Part shown: positions 20,856-32,601 of the stretch, piece after piece | How positions within the stretch are numbered: the stretch's first letter is position 1 | Layout: each line of letters opens with the position of its first letter | Origin: Anthracocystis setariae | Lineage: Eukaryota; Basidiomycota; Ustilaginomycetes; Ustilaginales; Ustilaginaceae | DNA length: 64,000 nt | Assembly: GCA_928724745.1 (NCBI GenBank) | Contig: CAKMXJ010000004.1 | Span: 310,001-374,000, forward strand | Direction: 5' to 3' | Notes under the pieces: generated by a model | What the model was told of the DNA's origin: nothing | Seen by the model: only the letters and a program-made list of their open reading frames with translations | Database searches by the model: none | Translations under genes and position numbers: made by a program

Positions 20856-22847
20856 GCTTTTCGATGTTGGATGTGCTTCCATCGCCAGCTTCCTCAGTGC
20901 TACAGCAATCAAAGTAAATCGACAGCATACAACATTTGCCTATGGTTTCGAGCTTCGATTATCACCGACTCAGCCCGGGAACGGAACAGTTTTTGGTTGG
21001 CCGAGGAGAACGGCTGCAGCCCACGACTCCTCTTGGCAAACTGATAAACTTGCAGCTGTACTGCTGGTTCCTTGAAGAACGGCTGGGGAACGGCCAGGCA
21101 AAGAGCACCCAGAAGTTGCAGATTTGGACCGCGAGAAGCTATGTGCAGGCAATACAGGCCCCGAGCATTCGACGTCTCAAAAGCCGGCGAGCTTTGTGCA
21201 GCCGCCCAGAATTTAGCGCCACTTGTCTGGAATGTGGTCGACATTGTCAAGTGCTTCCTTGACGTTTCTCACGGTACGCTCGGGGCGATGTTTGATGCCA
21301 TTGTTTGGAGATCGATGGAATTCAACGCGTAAATGGCTTCTAGATCGACTCGCAGCGATCGTGCCTCTCAGCGAGCGAGACTCGGGACCGGGGACCTGGC
21401 TACCAGAAGCAGCACAGGATGGACCGTTGGTTTGGTTTGGACTACGCTGTCCTCAACAGCAGCGTACGTGATGCGCTCAAGCCTCGGTACCGGTTGGAGA
21501 ATATGTTGAGATAATCGGCACCTTTGAGGTTTGAGCGCTTTTGCAAGTTTGAGTTTCCACGACGATGTGTCAAAGCCTCATCATGACGGCGATTACTTTG
21601 GGAACCACTCTCTTGCCTTTGCCGGAACAACGAGAACCACAAGGATCAGATGAGCCGACCCGGCATCGACTGGGTGCTAATTGTGAACAGATAGCTGTTC
21701 ACGACGACTCGTACGGCCAATGTAGTTCCGACTTGGTTTGTAGAGGCCGGCGTGTCCGGTCCGGTCGAAGTGAGTCTTTGGACGGTGCGAGCGGGCAGTC
21801 GAGCGTTTCTAGTGGAGAGCCGCGAGGAGTAACAGCTCGCTGCAGCAATCAGAGTCGGATCTCATTGTACAGTACATATGGAAGTGCAAACCCCGCACAA
21901 GCCGGTAGCAGACCGAGACAAGAATGCCGCGAATTACCACTACATTGAGAGACGCGCCGCAGAGATGTAAGCGACCCAACTGAAACTGCACTTGAGTGGG
22001 TCCAGGGAGCTGTCAGAAACCTGATCCAAGAGGCAGTAGCAGCAGGACAATGTGTGGCGTGCAGCCAATGAGCTATCCTGGTGACCTTGGAGTGGGTCTC
22101 GGTTGGCGTAGAAAGCAAACCAGGGCCGGACAGTGACAGTACTGTAGTACAGTAGTGGAGCTGTCAGAGACATGATCCAACTGCAGCGCGCCAACAAATC
22201 AAACTGTATAAGAAGATTCAATTCAACATTTGACAAACAAGTCCGATGCAGGTCGACTCTCTTGCTTGCCCACTGTGACTACACTAGCAGCTGTCACAAG
22301 TCTCATCATCGATACAGCGTTTGCTTGGTTGCGCTAGTTTTCGTCTTCATGTGCTGTTGTCAATGTGAAATGCAAACCAATCTGATCTGTGAAATCGCAC
22401 GCCCCACTTCCGGCAACTGCCCGCAACTTGATCAGCTCCACGACACATTGAGCCAATTTACCAGCTCAAGTGCAGCTGTGGCTTCCGAGCCCGACCAACG
22501 GATGAAGCGGACTCAGTCGATCATCCCTGCATGGGCTTCAGCCTGCAGAGACGGACGTGGCTTCATGCACCCAGGATCCTCGCTAGTGGACGCCTGTCAA
22601 ACCTCTCGTCAATGCCAAGTCTGCCATAACTGCAGCGCGGCTTCGAGCAACCAAGTTCCACAGCAAAAGGGCATATATTCCGCAATCAGTGGCGACTCTC
22701 CCCATGTCCCAGTAGCATACAGCTCCCTCTTCCTTCTCGTCTCCAAGTTATATATTGAGTCGATCTGACCAAAGCACCGCTTACGCCCTCCCCGTTATTT
22801 CACTCTCCACCACTACAGCACACTCACTTTCCCAGATCCTCCTCATC
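20856..22847. other. 2-kb gene-poor interval upstream of CLP1
   Basis: Nothing here is convincingly coding. The longest ATG frame (22172-22768, 198 codons) is Cys/Ser-rich with no recognisable domain, and it overlaps the presumed CLP1 leader. TGTACAGTAC-type palindromes occur at 21866-21877 and 22136-22156. The left end must hold the NDUFA6 3' UTR and the right end the CLP1 promoter; a long upstream region fits a developmentally controlled gene, but that is inference. Confidence 0.4.
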
Positions 22848-24251
22848 ATGATCCTCTCTCCTTCGATGCCCGCCGATCCCATGTCGACCTTCGTGTCAAG
22901 CTCCACCAAGGGCTTGAGACCTCTCAATGTATCGTCCAAGCCTGCTTTCGCGCTAGCAAATTCGATGGACAAGTCTGTCGACGCTATCAACAAGGTCCAG
23001 AAGGCCATCAAGCACCTCAACCTGCAGCAAAATGTCTCCAAGCCGTCGAAGCCTGCATCAACATCAGCGACTCGTGCGCTGCAGCCAATCGATATCAATT
23101 TGAGCAAAGAAGACAGGCAACAAGCTTCATCCTCTCGCCCGCAAGCTCCTGCTCCAACGTCATCGAAACCTTCAATTAGTCGAACGGCATCAAGAAAGAA
23201 TCGCTCTCCATCCAGCAAGGATATGACGATGAAATACCGAGCGGGCAAGAAATCTCTGTCCATTGTCTGTCATTCCAGCGCCGATCCTCTCAAAGCAGGC
23301 GAACGTATCAGCATCAAAGTTCCTCAGAAACTCCCCACTCCTCGTCTCAAGCCGAATTCGTCTCCATACGAGGATCTTGTCGGTCACCTTGCTCGCCATC
23401 ATCTCTTCACGGAATCGCAGTCGGTCGCGGACAACTCGATCACCACCGACTTTTTCCTGACCAAGTATCTCGAAATGGCTCATCTCGGCAAATGTAGCCT
23501 GTACCACCAGACGAGCAACTTTCTCGATGCCAATCGCCGAGTCATCTCTGATCACGTCAAGCCTGGCGAGCTGCTTCCCTCTACGGTGCCGATCGACATC
23601 ACTGAGCTCGTAGCTGGTCTGCAGGTGGCTCCTACGCATCTCTTGGCGGTTCACTCGGATCACCAGGGGGCAACCATGTATGCTGTCCACGGTATAGTTT
23701 TGGCATTGCAGTGCGTTTCGATTCCGTTCCTGCCAGCTTGCAAAAGCAGACAACAAGATGGTCGTCTCGTCCTCGACATGCCTACACTTGCGCTCTTTGT
23801 TCCCTCGCCGGACCACTTCAGCACCATCCTGCGTTGGCTGTACAGTCAATCGCCTACTTCGCTTCTGCAAGAACTGCTTCCGCTCAAACACATCACTGCC
23901 TACCTGGCGAGGCGCAGAAAGGCACACTCGCAATCGGCCGACCAGACGCGAACCGATGAGATCGACGAGGTGGAGATGTCAAAACTGTCCGCGACGGATT
24001 TGGTCGAGGCGATGTCGACGTTGTCGACGCGTTCGTTCCTCGACCGATTGCGGACGATCCAGTTGGTGTGGAAGAACGGTGCGGCGTTGGGCATTGTTTC
24101 GTGCGGGTTTTGGAACCAGCTGAACAATGCATGGAACTTGACCATCAGTGCAATGGTGACGTCCAAGAAGAAAAGTCAGAACAAGTTGGCAACTGTCGCC
24201 GCGGCAACGGCGAGCGAGTTGAGCTCTCAGCTTCAATCAACTCGCATTTAA
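22848..24251 (+). CDS. CLP1: Clampless-1 (Clp1)-like developmental protein
   Basis: Homologue of basidiomycete Clp1, needed in Coprinopsis for clamp formation and in Ustilago maydis for dikaryon proliferation in the plant (family knowledge). 467 residues from the ATG at 22848; the frame extends upstream only to a TTG. The N-terminal 170 residues are Ser/Pro/Lys-rich. The conserved Clp1 core shows VAPTHLLAVHSDHQGATMYA, then VHGIVLALQCVSIPFLPA, FVPSPDHFSTILRWLYSQSP and, near the end, a TIQLVWKNGAALGIVSCGFW block. I know no catalytic motif for this family; it acts as a regulator, possibly by protein contact. No intron is needed. It converges on REI1 with 240 bp between. Confidence 0.83.
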   Translation: MILSPSMPADPMSTFVSSSTKGLRPLNVSSKPAFALANSMDKSVDAINKVQKAIKHLNLQQNVSKPSKPASTSATRALQPIDINLSKEDRQQASSSRPQAPAPTSSKPSISRTASRKNRSPSSKDMTMKYRAGKKSLSIVCHSSADPLKAGERISIKVPQKLPTPRLKPNSSPYEDLVGHLARHHLFTESQSVADNSITTDFFLTKYLEMAHLGKCSLYHQTSNFLDANRRVISDHVKPGELLPSTVPIDITELVAGLQVAPTHLLAVHSDHQGATMYAVHGIVLALQCVSIPFLPACKSRQQDGRLVLDMPTLALFVPSPDHFSTILRWLYSQSPTSLLQELLPLKHITAYLARRRKAHSQSADQTRTDEIDEVEMSKLSATDLVEAMSTLSTRSFLDRLRTIQLVWKNGAALGIVSCGFWNQLNNAWNLTISAMVTSKKKSQNKLATVAAATASELSSQLQSTRI

Positions 24252-24491
24252 CGTTAAGCTTGGAAATTTCTCAGTCTTTTTTTTTCTTCCTTTTGCTTTC
24301 TTGCTTGCTTGCTGTATATCCCAACTGTTAGCTTTCATTCTGTGTATTGCGTACTTTTCTGCTCTGCCATTTTAATTATCGATCACCACTACACATTCAA
24401 GTTGAGTTTGCACATGCGATGATGAATGGGTGAAAACCGGTTGGTGGAGAAGACGGTGTTGACGAAAGCGGGCCCTCGTGGGACGAGACGA

Positions 24492-26009
24492 TTACTGGAG
24501 CAAAGGATCCCTGAAGTGTTTCTGGTTGTTGTTTCTGAACCCAATTCTTGTCTTGTACTGCTCCCGTCTGTTCCTATCCCTGAATTCGGTGATGTGCTTC
24601 TTGGCCTCCCTTGCTTCACCTCTGTTCCTGGCCTTGATAACCTGTCCGCCCCTACCGGTAACCAGAGTACCGTCACCGTCGTGATGACCCATACCGCTTT
24701 CGGCGATCAGACGACGCGCGAGAGCGCCACCACCACCATAACGACGCGAAAGATCATCTCGATCAGCTCCCGCCGAGCCCATCGGACTCTCACGCAGCGA
24801 CTGCTGGTAATAGCGACGCAGCGAACGATGACCCAACCGAGCACCCGAAGGCAAAACCAGCTCAAGCTCCGAATCACCATATCGAATCTGATCATCCCTC
24901 TCCTCCGACTCCACCGACCTACCCTTACTCGCCTTCGTCATAGTCAGATCCATCACCTCTCCACCCTCCTCATCCACCTCCATCTCTTCCTCCTCTTCCT
25001 GCTCACCCTCCTCATCCTCCCACTCCTCATCCTCATCCTCTCCCTGAGGATACGAGCTGCTGAAATCGTAAAAGTCGCCCAACTCGAGCTGATCTTCGGG
25101 ATCCGAATACGCAATCTTGCAGTGGAACTTATCCAGCATGTGGTTCCTGACACTTTCGGCATTGTGAAAGCCTTTGCCCCTGCCGTTGCAGTACAGGCAG
25201 ATGTTTCCGATGCTGACCTTGTCCGCCAAGTAGCTTACCAAGCCTGGCAAGTCGACGAGGTACTCGGAATCGGGAATGAAGAATCCGTGTGCCTTGGCCA
25301 TGTGTGCCAAAGTGTCCTTAAGCTCGGCAAAGCCGGATTTGGTGCAGAACATGCATTCGTGGTTGGGGTCGATTCGTCGGGAAGAGGCGACCTTGGCGTC
25401 GATAGCGGCTTGGATTTGGTCTTCGGATGCGTCTTCGGGCAGCATGAGCGTTTCTCTTGCGTTCTGCTTCTTCTCGGCCGCCGCGGTTGTTGTAGCAGGT
25501 GCGGCGGGGGAGGTGGAGGTAGCATCTTGAGCGGTGGGCTTGGGAAGGCGGAAGACGAGCGGGATCTGTTCCTGATCAGCGTCCGCGGCAGTGGCAGGTG
25601 CACTGGACGGACCAGCTTGAGCAGCTTTCTTCTCGAGCTTGGCGACATTCTCCTTGTGCTTCTTAGCATTGAGATGGTCACGGTATGCGTTTTGGGAGGC
25701 GAACTTCTTATCGCAAGCGTCACACCTGTCGGGAGTGGCAGCGGTCTGGGCTTCCTGGGCGAGAGCTGCACGGCGTTCGAGGATCTTGGCATTGAAGACG
25801 TCCGCCTTGACAGGTGGCAGGTTGGCTACCCGACGCTTCATGTTGTAGCGGTGTAGGTCGGAGCGGTAATGGGTTCGCTGGTCTTCCGGATTCGGAAACG
25901 CGATGCTGCATGAGAGACAGGTGAAGAGTGGGGTGTCATCGTCGTAGCTTTGGTCGTATTGGGGAGCCGTAGAAGGCTCGCCGTTGGAGGTGCCGACGAT
26001 GGTGGCCAT
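24492..26009 (-). CDS. REI1: Cytosolic 60S maturation zinc-finger protein, REI1/ZNF622 family
   Basis: Factor for late cytoplasmic maturation of the 60S ribosomal subunit; in yeast Rei1 helps release and recycle Arx1 and Alb1. The protein is 505 residues. Four C2H2-type fingers are visible: FTCLSCSIAFPNPEDQRTHY near residue 30, RCDACDKKFASQNAYRDHLN near 95, ECMFCTKSGFAELKDTLAHM near 217 and ICLYCNGRGKGFHNAESVRN near 267. An acidic stretch of mostly Asp and Glu follows near 335-360. The C-terminus has LPSGARLGHRSLRRYYQQSL and ends in a basic RIGFRNNNQKHFRD block, both typical of the family. Start ATG at 26009. Confidence 0.93.
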   Translation of the reverse strand: MATIVGTSNGEPSTAPQYDQSYDDDTPLFTCLSCSIAFPNPEDQRTHYRSDLHRYNMKRRVANLPPVKADVFNAKILERRAALAQEAQTAATPDRCDACDKKFASQNAYRDHLNAKKHKENVAKLEKKAAQAGPSSAPATAADADQEQIPLVFRLPKPTAQDATSTSPAAPATTTAAAEKKQNARETLMLPEDASEDQIQAAIDAKVASSRRIDPNHECMFCTKSGFAELKDTLAHMAKAHGFFIPDSEYLVDLPGLVSYLADKVSIGNICLYCNGRGKGFHNAESVRNHMLDKFHCKIAYSDPEDQLELGDFYDFSSSYPQGEDEDEEWEDEEGEQEEEEEMEVDEEGGEVMDLTMTKASKGRSVESEERDDQIRYGDSELELVLPSGARLGHRSLRRYYQQSLRESPMGSAGADRDDLSRRYGGGGALARRLIAESGMGHHDGDGTLVTGRGGQVIKARNRGEAREAKKHITEFRDRNRREQYKTRIGFRNNNQKHFRDPLLQ

Positions 26010-27430
26010 TGTGTCGAAATTGGGGCTTAGCGAGATAGCACTATACGACGGGAGTATCTGAGACCTAGTAGATGGAAGAGAGGAGGAAGGAAGCGATTCG
26101 ATTCGATTCGATTCGATTGATTCGAATCAATATTCAATGGTCTGAATACGATGGCAGTTGAAAGAAAGGTTCCAAGCGATGGGTATCGAGAAGAAGCTGA
26201 TGACCCTGGATGCAATGCGGGGCAGCAACGATATAAGGCAAAGCTCAGTTTGACAGATGTGTGCTTTTTGGCCGAAAATTTCAAGTGGTGGGCAGCAAAA
26301 AAAAAAAAAAAAAAAAAGGAAAAAAAAAAAGTTAAGGCGTAGCGTGCGGTGCGGTGCGGTTCCCGCCACTGTTACCATGAGCCCACCAAATTATGCAGGT
26401 GGAGGAAGGCTGAGTTCACGCTGCAGCAAATTTCGTGGATCCTTAGCTCCGAAAATTCACCGATGGAAGCCATCCCGATTTAGCGATCGATTGGATGTCA
26501 AATTGCAAATTTGCACAGACGATTACAGGGTCTAACAGTATCAGAATTTTGTAAATCATTCAAGGCGAGAGGGCGAGAGATACCTCGGCCGAGCTTATAC
26601 AGTTTTGCTTTCATTACACATTTCCCCGGCATTCTGTACGATGATTCCACCATAGTTCTATCCTACCTGCGATGAAATCCGTAAGCTGTGCTCAGAGTAG
26701 GTCCTGATATGTTCCAGTCGAGGGAATCGAGCGTCATCAACGAAGGGATAGCATCTGCAGTCGACAAAAGGTAGGGGAAAGCATACCCTGAATGCATACA
26801 GAGAGCATAGGCAGGCAGGAAGACGTCACGTGTTGCTCAACTGAGGATGTCGATTTTTGGCCTAAATGACTGGGGCCAAGGCGTGCTGAGTTCGAGACTG
26901 GTTGAGCTGCCTTGAAATTCTGCGAGCTTCTCCTTCCAAGATGAGACTGCTGAGCAAGCCCAGGTTTTGGAACAGCGTAGTCTCGAGGCACTGTAGCGCA
27001 GTCAGCTAGCCCATCCAGCCAACCTGACCAGTCTGCCTCTCGGAACTGAGCGAGCAGCGAGTGCACCTAACCCATCAGCCGCCTTCGCTGCGTCTTGACA
27101 ACGATCTCCGTCATCGTCCACCACATCACCCATCAACAAAGGTAAGCATAGCATCCAGCAACCGTCGTCAACAGCACCCACCCACCACGCATACATTAGC
27201 GACGCACTCGATCTTTTGCGCTTCGGAACGATAACCTTCCACTTAGGGAGAGTACCCTTTTCAACGCAACTACAAATACTCGACCAAATATTCGACAGTT
27301 CCAACCTCAACATCGATTACTTGTGCTGAATCGACCACCACGCCCATCTCATCCTTCTCGACCACTCGCTGATCCGATTCGCGTCATCCTCTGCACCCAA
27401 AATTTGCAACCAACCGTTACATCTACACAG
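26010..27430. other. Intergenic region between REI1 and ubiquitin-L40
   Basis: 1.4 kb between divergent genes, so it contains both promoters. Visible items are ATTCG repeats (26096-26125) just upstream of REI1, an A-rich tract (about 26297-26330) and a GCGGT repeat near 26346-26360. A CT-rich segment precedes the ubiquitin-L40 start, as is common for fungal ribosomal-protein genes. Short frames here show no domain. Confidence 0.4.
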
Positions 27431-28376
<946 letters not shown>

Positions 28377-28814
28377 TCGCATCGCATCCTCACCTATGCG
28401 GCTCGGTTATCTTTCTCTCTGTACACATCACATTACATCCACCAACACCTACAAACACTATGCGATGATCAGCATTTTCTGGTCAATGGCTACCTCTTGT
28501 CTCGTCACTCACACAAAGTGCACGATTTCACTGTCACGTCCTGTCTAGGGAGGTGGCAGTTGTTCCACCAAAAACTCACATCCATTCTACGAGTTCCTGT
28601 TGTTCCGTAATCATGGCAGCAGGAATGAGCAAAAATGCATCTCTCATTTTCTCCTACGCTTCTGTTGTGTGGTTCTGCTTTGCGTCAGTCTGATTGAGAT
28701 TTGATGCATTGCTGAGCAATGTGTGGCTTTGATTCGAAGCGGTCGAGTGAGAACGTTGACTGGCCATCACACATTGGATCGGTAGGGTGTGAGATGCATC
28801 TTGATGGGGGGGCT
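28377..28814. other. Convergent 3' region of ubiquitin-L40 and the CPD1-type gene
   Basis: 438 bp between two convergent stop codons. It presumably contains both 3' UTRs and polyadenylation sites. No coding frame or repeat stands out. Confidence 0.5.
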
Positions 28815-29547
28815 TTAAAGTGGGATGCTGTGAACTTTCTTCCAGTCCTCCGGTGGACCTGTGCAGTCATATACATCGACTGCTACGAATTCTACCTCTC
28901 TGACGTCTCTGAATGCGATCCTACTGTCGTTGTGCTGGTTGGGTGGAGTGATGTGAGTGAAGACGCCGTTTTTGTGCATTTGTTGGATCTGCATGTTGGC
29001 TTGCGATTCGGTGAGGGAGGCGTAGAGTAGCGAGACGTGGGGAAAGTAGGGTGGTGGAGTGATGGAGTTGGGTGGTGCTGGGAAGTGTGAGTTGATCAGA
29101 TCGCGTGCGATCGAGTTGAGCGAGAGTAATGCTGGATGCTTGGCAAGTGCGATTAGGATACACTGTACACAGGTAAAGATCGGCTGTTAGTGACGATTCG
29201 AGTGATCAGTGGGGGGTTGGAGAGATGCTTACCTGGAAGTAACTGCCTCGGGTAGTAACGTCCTTCAACTCCACCCTTAGACTTTGTCCCCGTTCACCAC
29301 CCTCCGTTCTCCTCCACTCCTCAACCGCCTCTTGAGTTACCTGCCTCATCCCATCACTGGGAATATCACGATCACCTAACCCAGCAATTAGCGTGGCATG
29401 GATGCCAAACTCTCCCGAACAAACCCCGCGATTCCCCTCCCGAAGCGCCCCCATCTCCTCCGCCACAACACGGGAGAAACTGGACGAGCTCGAGGGAACA
29501 AGCCACAGCGCGAAACCTGAAAACATCCCCTCCGGAGAAACCGACAT
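28815..29547 (-). CDS. CPD1: 2H-family cyclic phosphodiesterase, CPD1 type, two exons
   Basis: Predicted cyclic nucleotide phosphodiesterase of the 2H superfamily; yeast Cpd1 opens ADP-ribose 1'',2''-cyclic phosphate made during tRNA splicing. Exon 1 is 29233-29547 (105 codons) and exon 2 is 28815-29162 (115 codons plus TAA), with a 70-bp intron GTAAGC...TACAG in phase 0; total 220 residues. Both 2H signatures are present: FGIHATLIAGL in exon 1 and PHVSLLYASL in exon 2, after the N-terminal GFALWLVPS strand. The length is close to yeast Cpd1 (239). Because exon 2 sits in a different frame with no ATG, it is easily missed. The exact donor and acceptor are my reading of the consensus. Confidence 0.85.
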
Positions 29548-29954
29548 GATGGTGCGAGATCGCGCAGGAAGTGTGAGTCTCAGCTGTGCTTTGATTTGAA
29601 TGCTCAGATGGTGGTAGGAGGATGCTCACCCATGTTGAAGCCTGTTTATGACTTGGAGGCGGACAGATGCTGGTCGACGGCTCGTGCGTTCAGGGTGCAG
29701 TTGCTCCCCACGCCACAAGCACCGCCCACGAGCCAAGGTGTGCCAAAATTGCTATTTGTGTAGAATCGATAATCTCACACTTGCCTGCTCGAGATCAACC
29801 CACCATCGAGGCTGCGCTTCAATACATATTCAAATCTGGCACAGTCGCTTCTCATGATAAAGGAAACAATCACAACACATCGATCGATTGCCAGCTGTCA
29901 AGTGATTGGTATTTTTGTGTACAAGACCTTAAGCAAATATTGGTAGGAACAGAT
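29548..29954. other. Spacer between the CPD1-type gene and eEF1B gamma
   Basis: 407 bp containing the promoter of the CPD1-type gene and the 3' UTR of eEF1B gamma; both genes are on the minus strand. Nothing else is evident. Confidence 0.45.
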
Positions 29955-31587
29955 TTACTTCATGATCTTGCCGTCGGCAAAGGCCTTGCCGTCGATGGTA
30001 GCCTCCCAGGCCATCATGTCCTCGAAGAACTTCTTGTCCTCGGGCTTGGTGATGTCCAAAGGCGAGATGCTGTACGAGTCGACATCGGGGGCCACCTCGA
30101 GCACGCTCTTGGCGTCCTTACCACGGCAGATCATAACACCCGAGATGAGGTTGTTGTTGTTCTCGCCAAACACACCGAGGGTACCCATGGTGTACTTGCG
30201 CGAGGCCTCAAGACGAGCGAAGAAACCGCCAATGAGGTTGTTGGATTGGAAGACGGCCTGGAGCTCGTCGTTGTACTTGTAGTCGAGCTTGACGATCGAG
30301 TAACCGTCGTGGTCAAAGTGCTCAAAGAACCAGGGGAGAGCCTTCTCGCGCGTGTCCTCGTTGGAGTAGGTGCGCTTCCACTCGTCAAGGTTGAACGAAG
30401 ACTTGGGCAAGTCGTCCAAGGGGTTCTTGGGCTTGGGAGCCGGAGCGGGCTCGTCGTCGTCGTCCTCCTTGGGCGCGGGTGCAGCCTTGGGCTTCTCGGC
30501 CTTGGGCGCAGCGGCAGCCTTGGGCTTCTCCTCCTTCTTGGGGGGAGTGAACTTGATGTTGTCCTCGGTCTGGGTCAAAGAGCTGAAGACGGACAGAACG
30601 GTGGGCTGCTTGGTGACGGTGTTGAAGTAACGAACGGTGTTGGGGTACTTGGAGCGGAAGTTGACACCGGCAACACGGCCGAAGATGAAGCCCAGGTCGG
30701 CGGCGAGGGTAAGGTCGGCAAGAGTGACACGGTGGCCGACAAGGAAAGTCTTCTTCTTGAGCTCGGCCTCAACGTAGGCGAAGGCACGGTCAAGGCTCTC
30801 CCAGAGGCGCTGCTCGGCGGCCTTGTTGTAAGGGATGATGCCCATGCAGAGAAGCATGACCTGGATACCGTTGTTGAGAATCTCGTCGTCGGCGAACGAA
30901 ATCCACTGGTCAACGAGGGCAGCGGACTGGGCGTCGGTACCGAGGAGCTTGGCATTGTTAGCAAGGCCGGCGACTGCAAATCAGAATGCGAAAGAAAAGA
31001 GCAGATGCAATGAGGCAAACGAGAAGAAAGTGTCAGCTGAGCTGGATCTCTAAGAATGAGAAAGAAACGTGCGGCACCGTGTTGCACTGCCTGCGTCGTC
31101 TCTTGCCGTCGCCTTTTTTTGCCAGCGATTGCGGTTGCAAGACTGTGAAAGAAGGATCAGGGCATTATGCTGAAAAAGATATCCTCGACATGGATGATTC
31201 GGACAGGGATAACTGTAAAGATAAATCTCATCATTGTAAAAGCAGGGACGCTTGCTTGGTCATGGGCGGCTGTTGGAAGAAAGCCGAAGCGAGTGCGAAA
31301 GACGACGGCAACGACGCGGCAAGGCAGGTTCGAAAAGTGCAGAAGAGAGACGACGTACCATAACGAGCGATAGCCTTGCCCTCGGTGAGCTTGAAGCCAT
31401 CGGTGCCCTTGAAAGCGGGGATCTTGCCGTAAGGGAAGAGAGCAATGTACTCGGGCTTCTTGGTGTCACCACGCATGGCCTGGGTGTCGACGATCTCGAG
31501 CTCGACGCCGTTGTAGGCGGCAGCCGCGAGGACGCGGTTGACCTTGGGGTGGTTAGCGTAACCGTAAATCTGACCGATGGGAGCCAT
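29955..31587 (-). CDS. Translation elongation factor eEF1B gamma, two exons
   Basis: Structural subunit of the eEF1B complex that recharges eEF1A with GTP. Exon 1 is 31359-31587 (ATG at 31587) and exon 2 is 29955-30973; the 385-bp phase-1 intron begins GTACGT and ends TTTGCAG. The product is 415 residues. A GST-like N-terminal fold (MAPIGQIYGYANHPKVNRVL ...) and GST C-terminal domain run through about residue 200. A Lys/Ala/Pro/Asp linker follows, then the conserved EF1G C-terminal domain starting NPLDDLPKSSFNLDEWKR and ending DGKIMK. Homologues are CAM1 and TEF4 in yeast. Strong codon bias gives long antisense frames that I do not regard as genes. Confidence 0.96.
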
Positions 31588-32601
31588 TTTGGTATATGAT
31601 AGGGGGATGACGAATACGACAGGGTATGTGGTGAGGAAGAGAAGAGAAGCATCCGAACATGTGTGACCGTTCAGAGCCCTCAGCCACCACCGGTCTGTCA
31701 ATTCGAGACCAAACTGCGCGAATTTGTGGCTCATTGAGGAGAGAGGGAAAAAAAAAAAAAGTCTTCGCTTCTTCCAGCTTCTACCGCCAATACTTCACAC
31801 ACAGCACCGCACGGGCGCACTGAGTTTGGCAATAAAGCGCGGTGCCGAGGCAGAATCTAACCCCCCAAAAAAAAGAAAAAAAAAGAAAAAAAAATCTTTG
31901 GAAGTGTTGGATTTCATCTCTTGTCGCCACCGCCGTCATTTCCTGTTATTTGAGGAATTTCTTTTTCTACGTGGCGCATCTTAATTGGGATCTAACAAAA
32001 GAGTGGCGACTTTGCGCACACATTCTAATGCGGCCCTACGCGGTGGCTAGTCCCGATAGCGGAGACGAACAGGACCAAATTGTCATGCCCAACAGGGAAT
32101 GGCTTGGAAGAAGAGGACGAAAGTGCAACATCGGAGCCTTGGAGATGCGCGATCGAAAGCATCGGTTAAGTGAGATGGGGTTCTAGGATTGGTTGCAAGC
32201 ACGCGCGACGGCGACTCAAAGCTGCAACTGTCGGCGACCGCACACGAGCTTGGAACCACAGTGCACGCCAAGGTTGCAGATCGATGACAAATCGCAAGCC
32301 TGCAAGAACGTGCCAACCACCAAGCGCGAAAATTGCTCGTGAGATTAAGGATCCACACCCCAGCGCACTGCAGCGCCTCCCCCGACTTGCTTGTTGGTGG
32401 CTTCTGTGTCGACACAGACCGAGTCGTAGTCACGGACGCCGCTCGATTCGGTTCGGGGCGACTAGGACTTGCAAGGGGACTGAAACCGAACCAACGAGAG
32501 CCTGATTCGTAGCGGCGGGTTGGCCTAATGAAGTACTGTATTCTGCAGCCGGGAAAAATGCCGACTTTCGGCCAGAGTGGAAGCACTGTTGTACAGTAGT
32601 A
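31588..32601. other. Promoter side of eEF1B gamma and gene-poor spacer
   Basis: About 1 kb with A-rich tracts near 31748 and 31866-31892 and no supported gene. The left part is the eEF1B gamma promoter and leader. The right end abuts the mariner-like remnant at the TA dinucleotide 32600-32601. Confidence 0.4.

Noticed and set aside
22172..22768. 198-codon frame before CLP1
   Set aside because: No domain, uneven composition, and overlap with the presumed CLP1 leader.
29667..31013. 448-codon frame antisense to eEF1B gamma
   Set aside because: It crosses the intron boundary of the real gene and is Val/Leu/Gly-rich, as expected for the reverse strand of biased codons.
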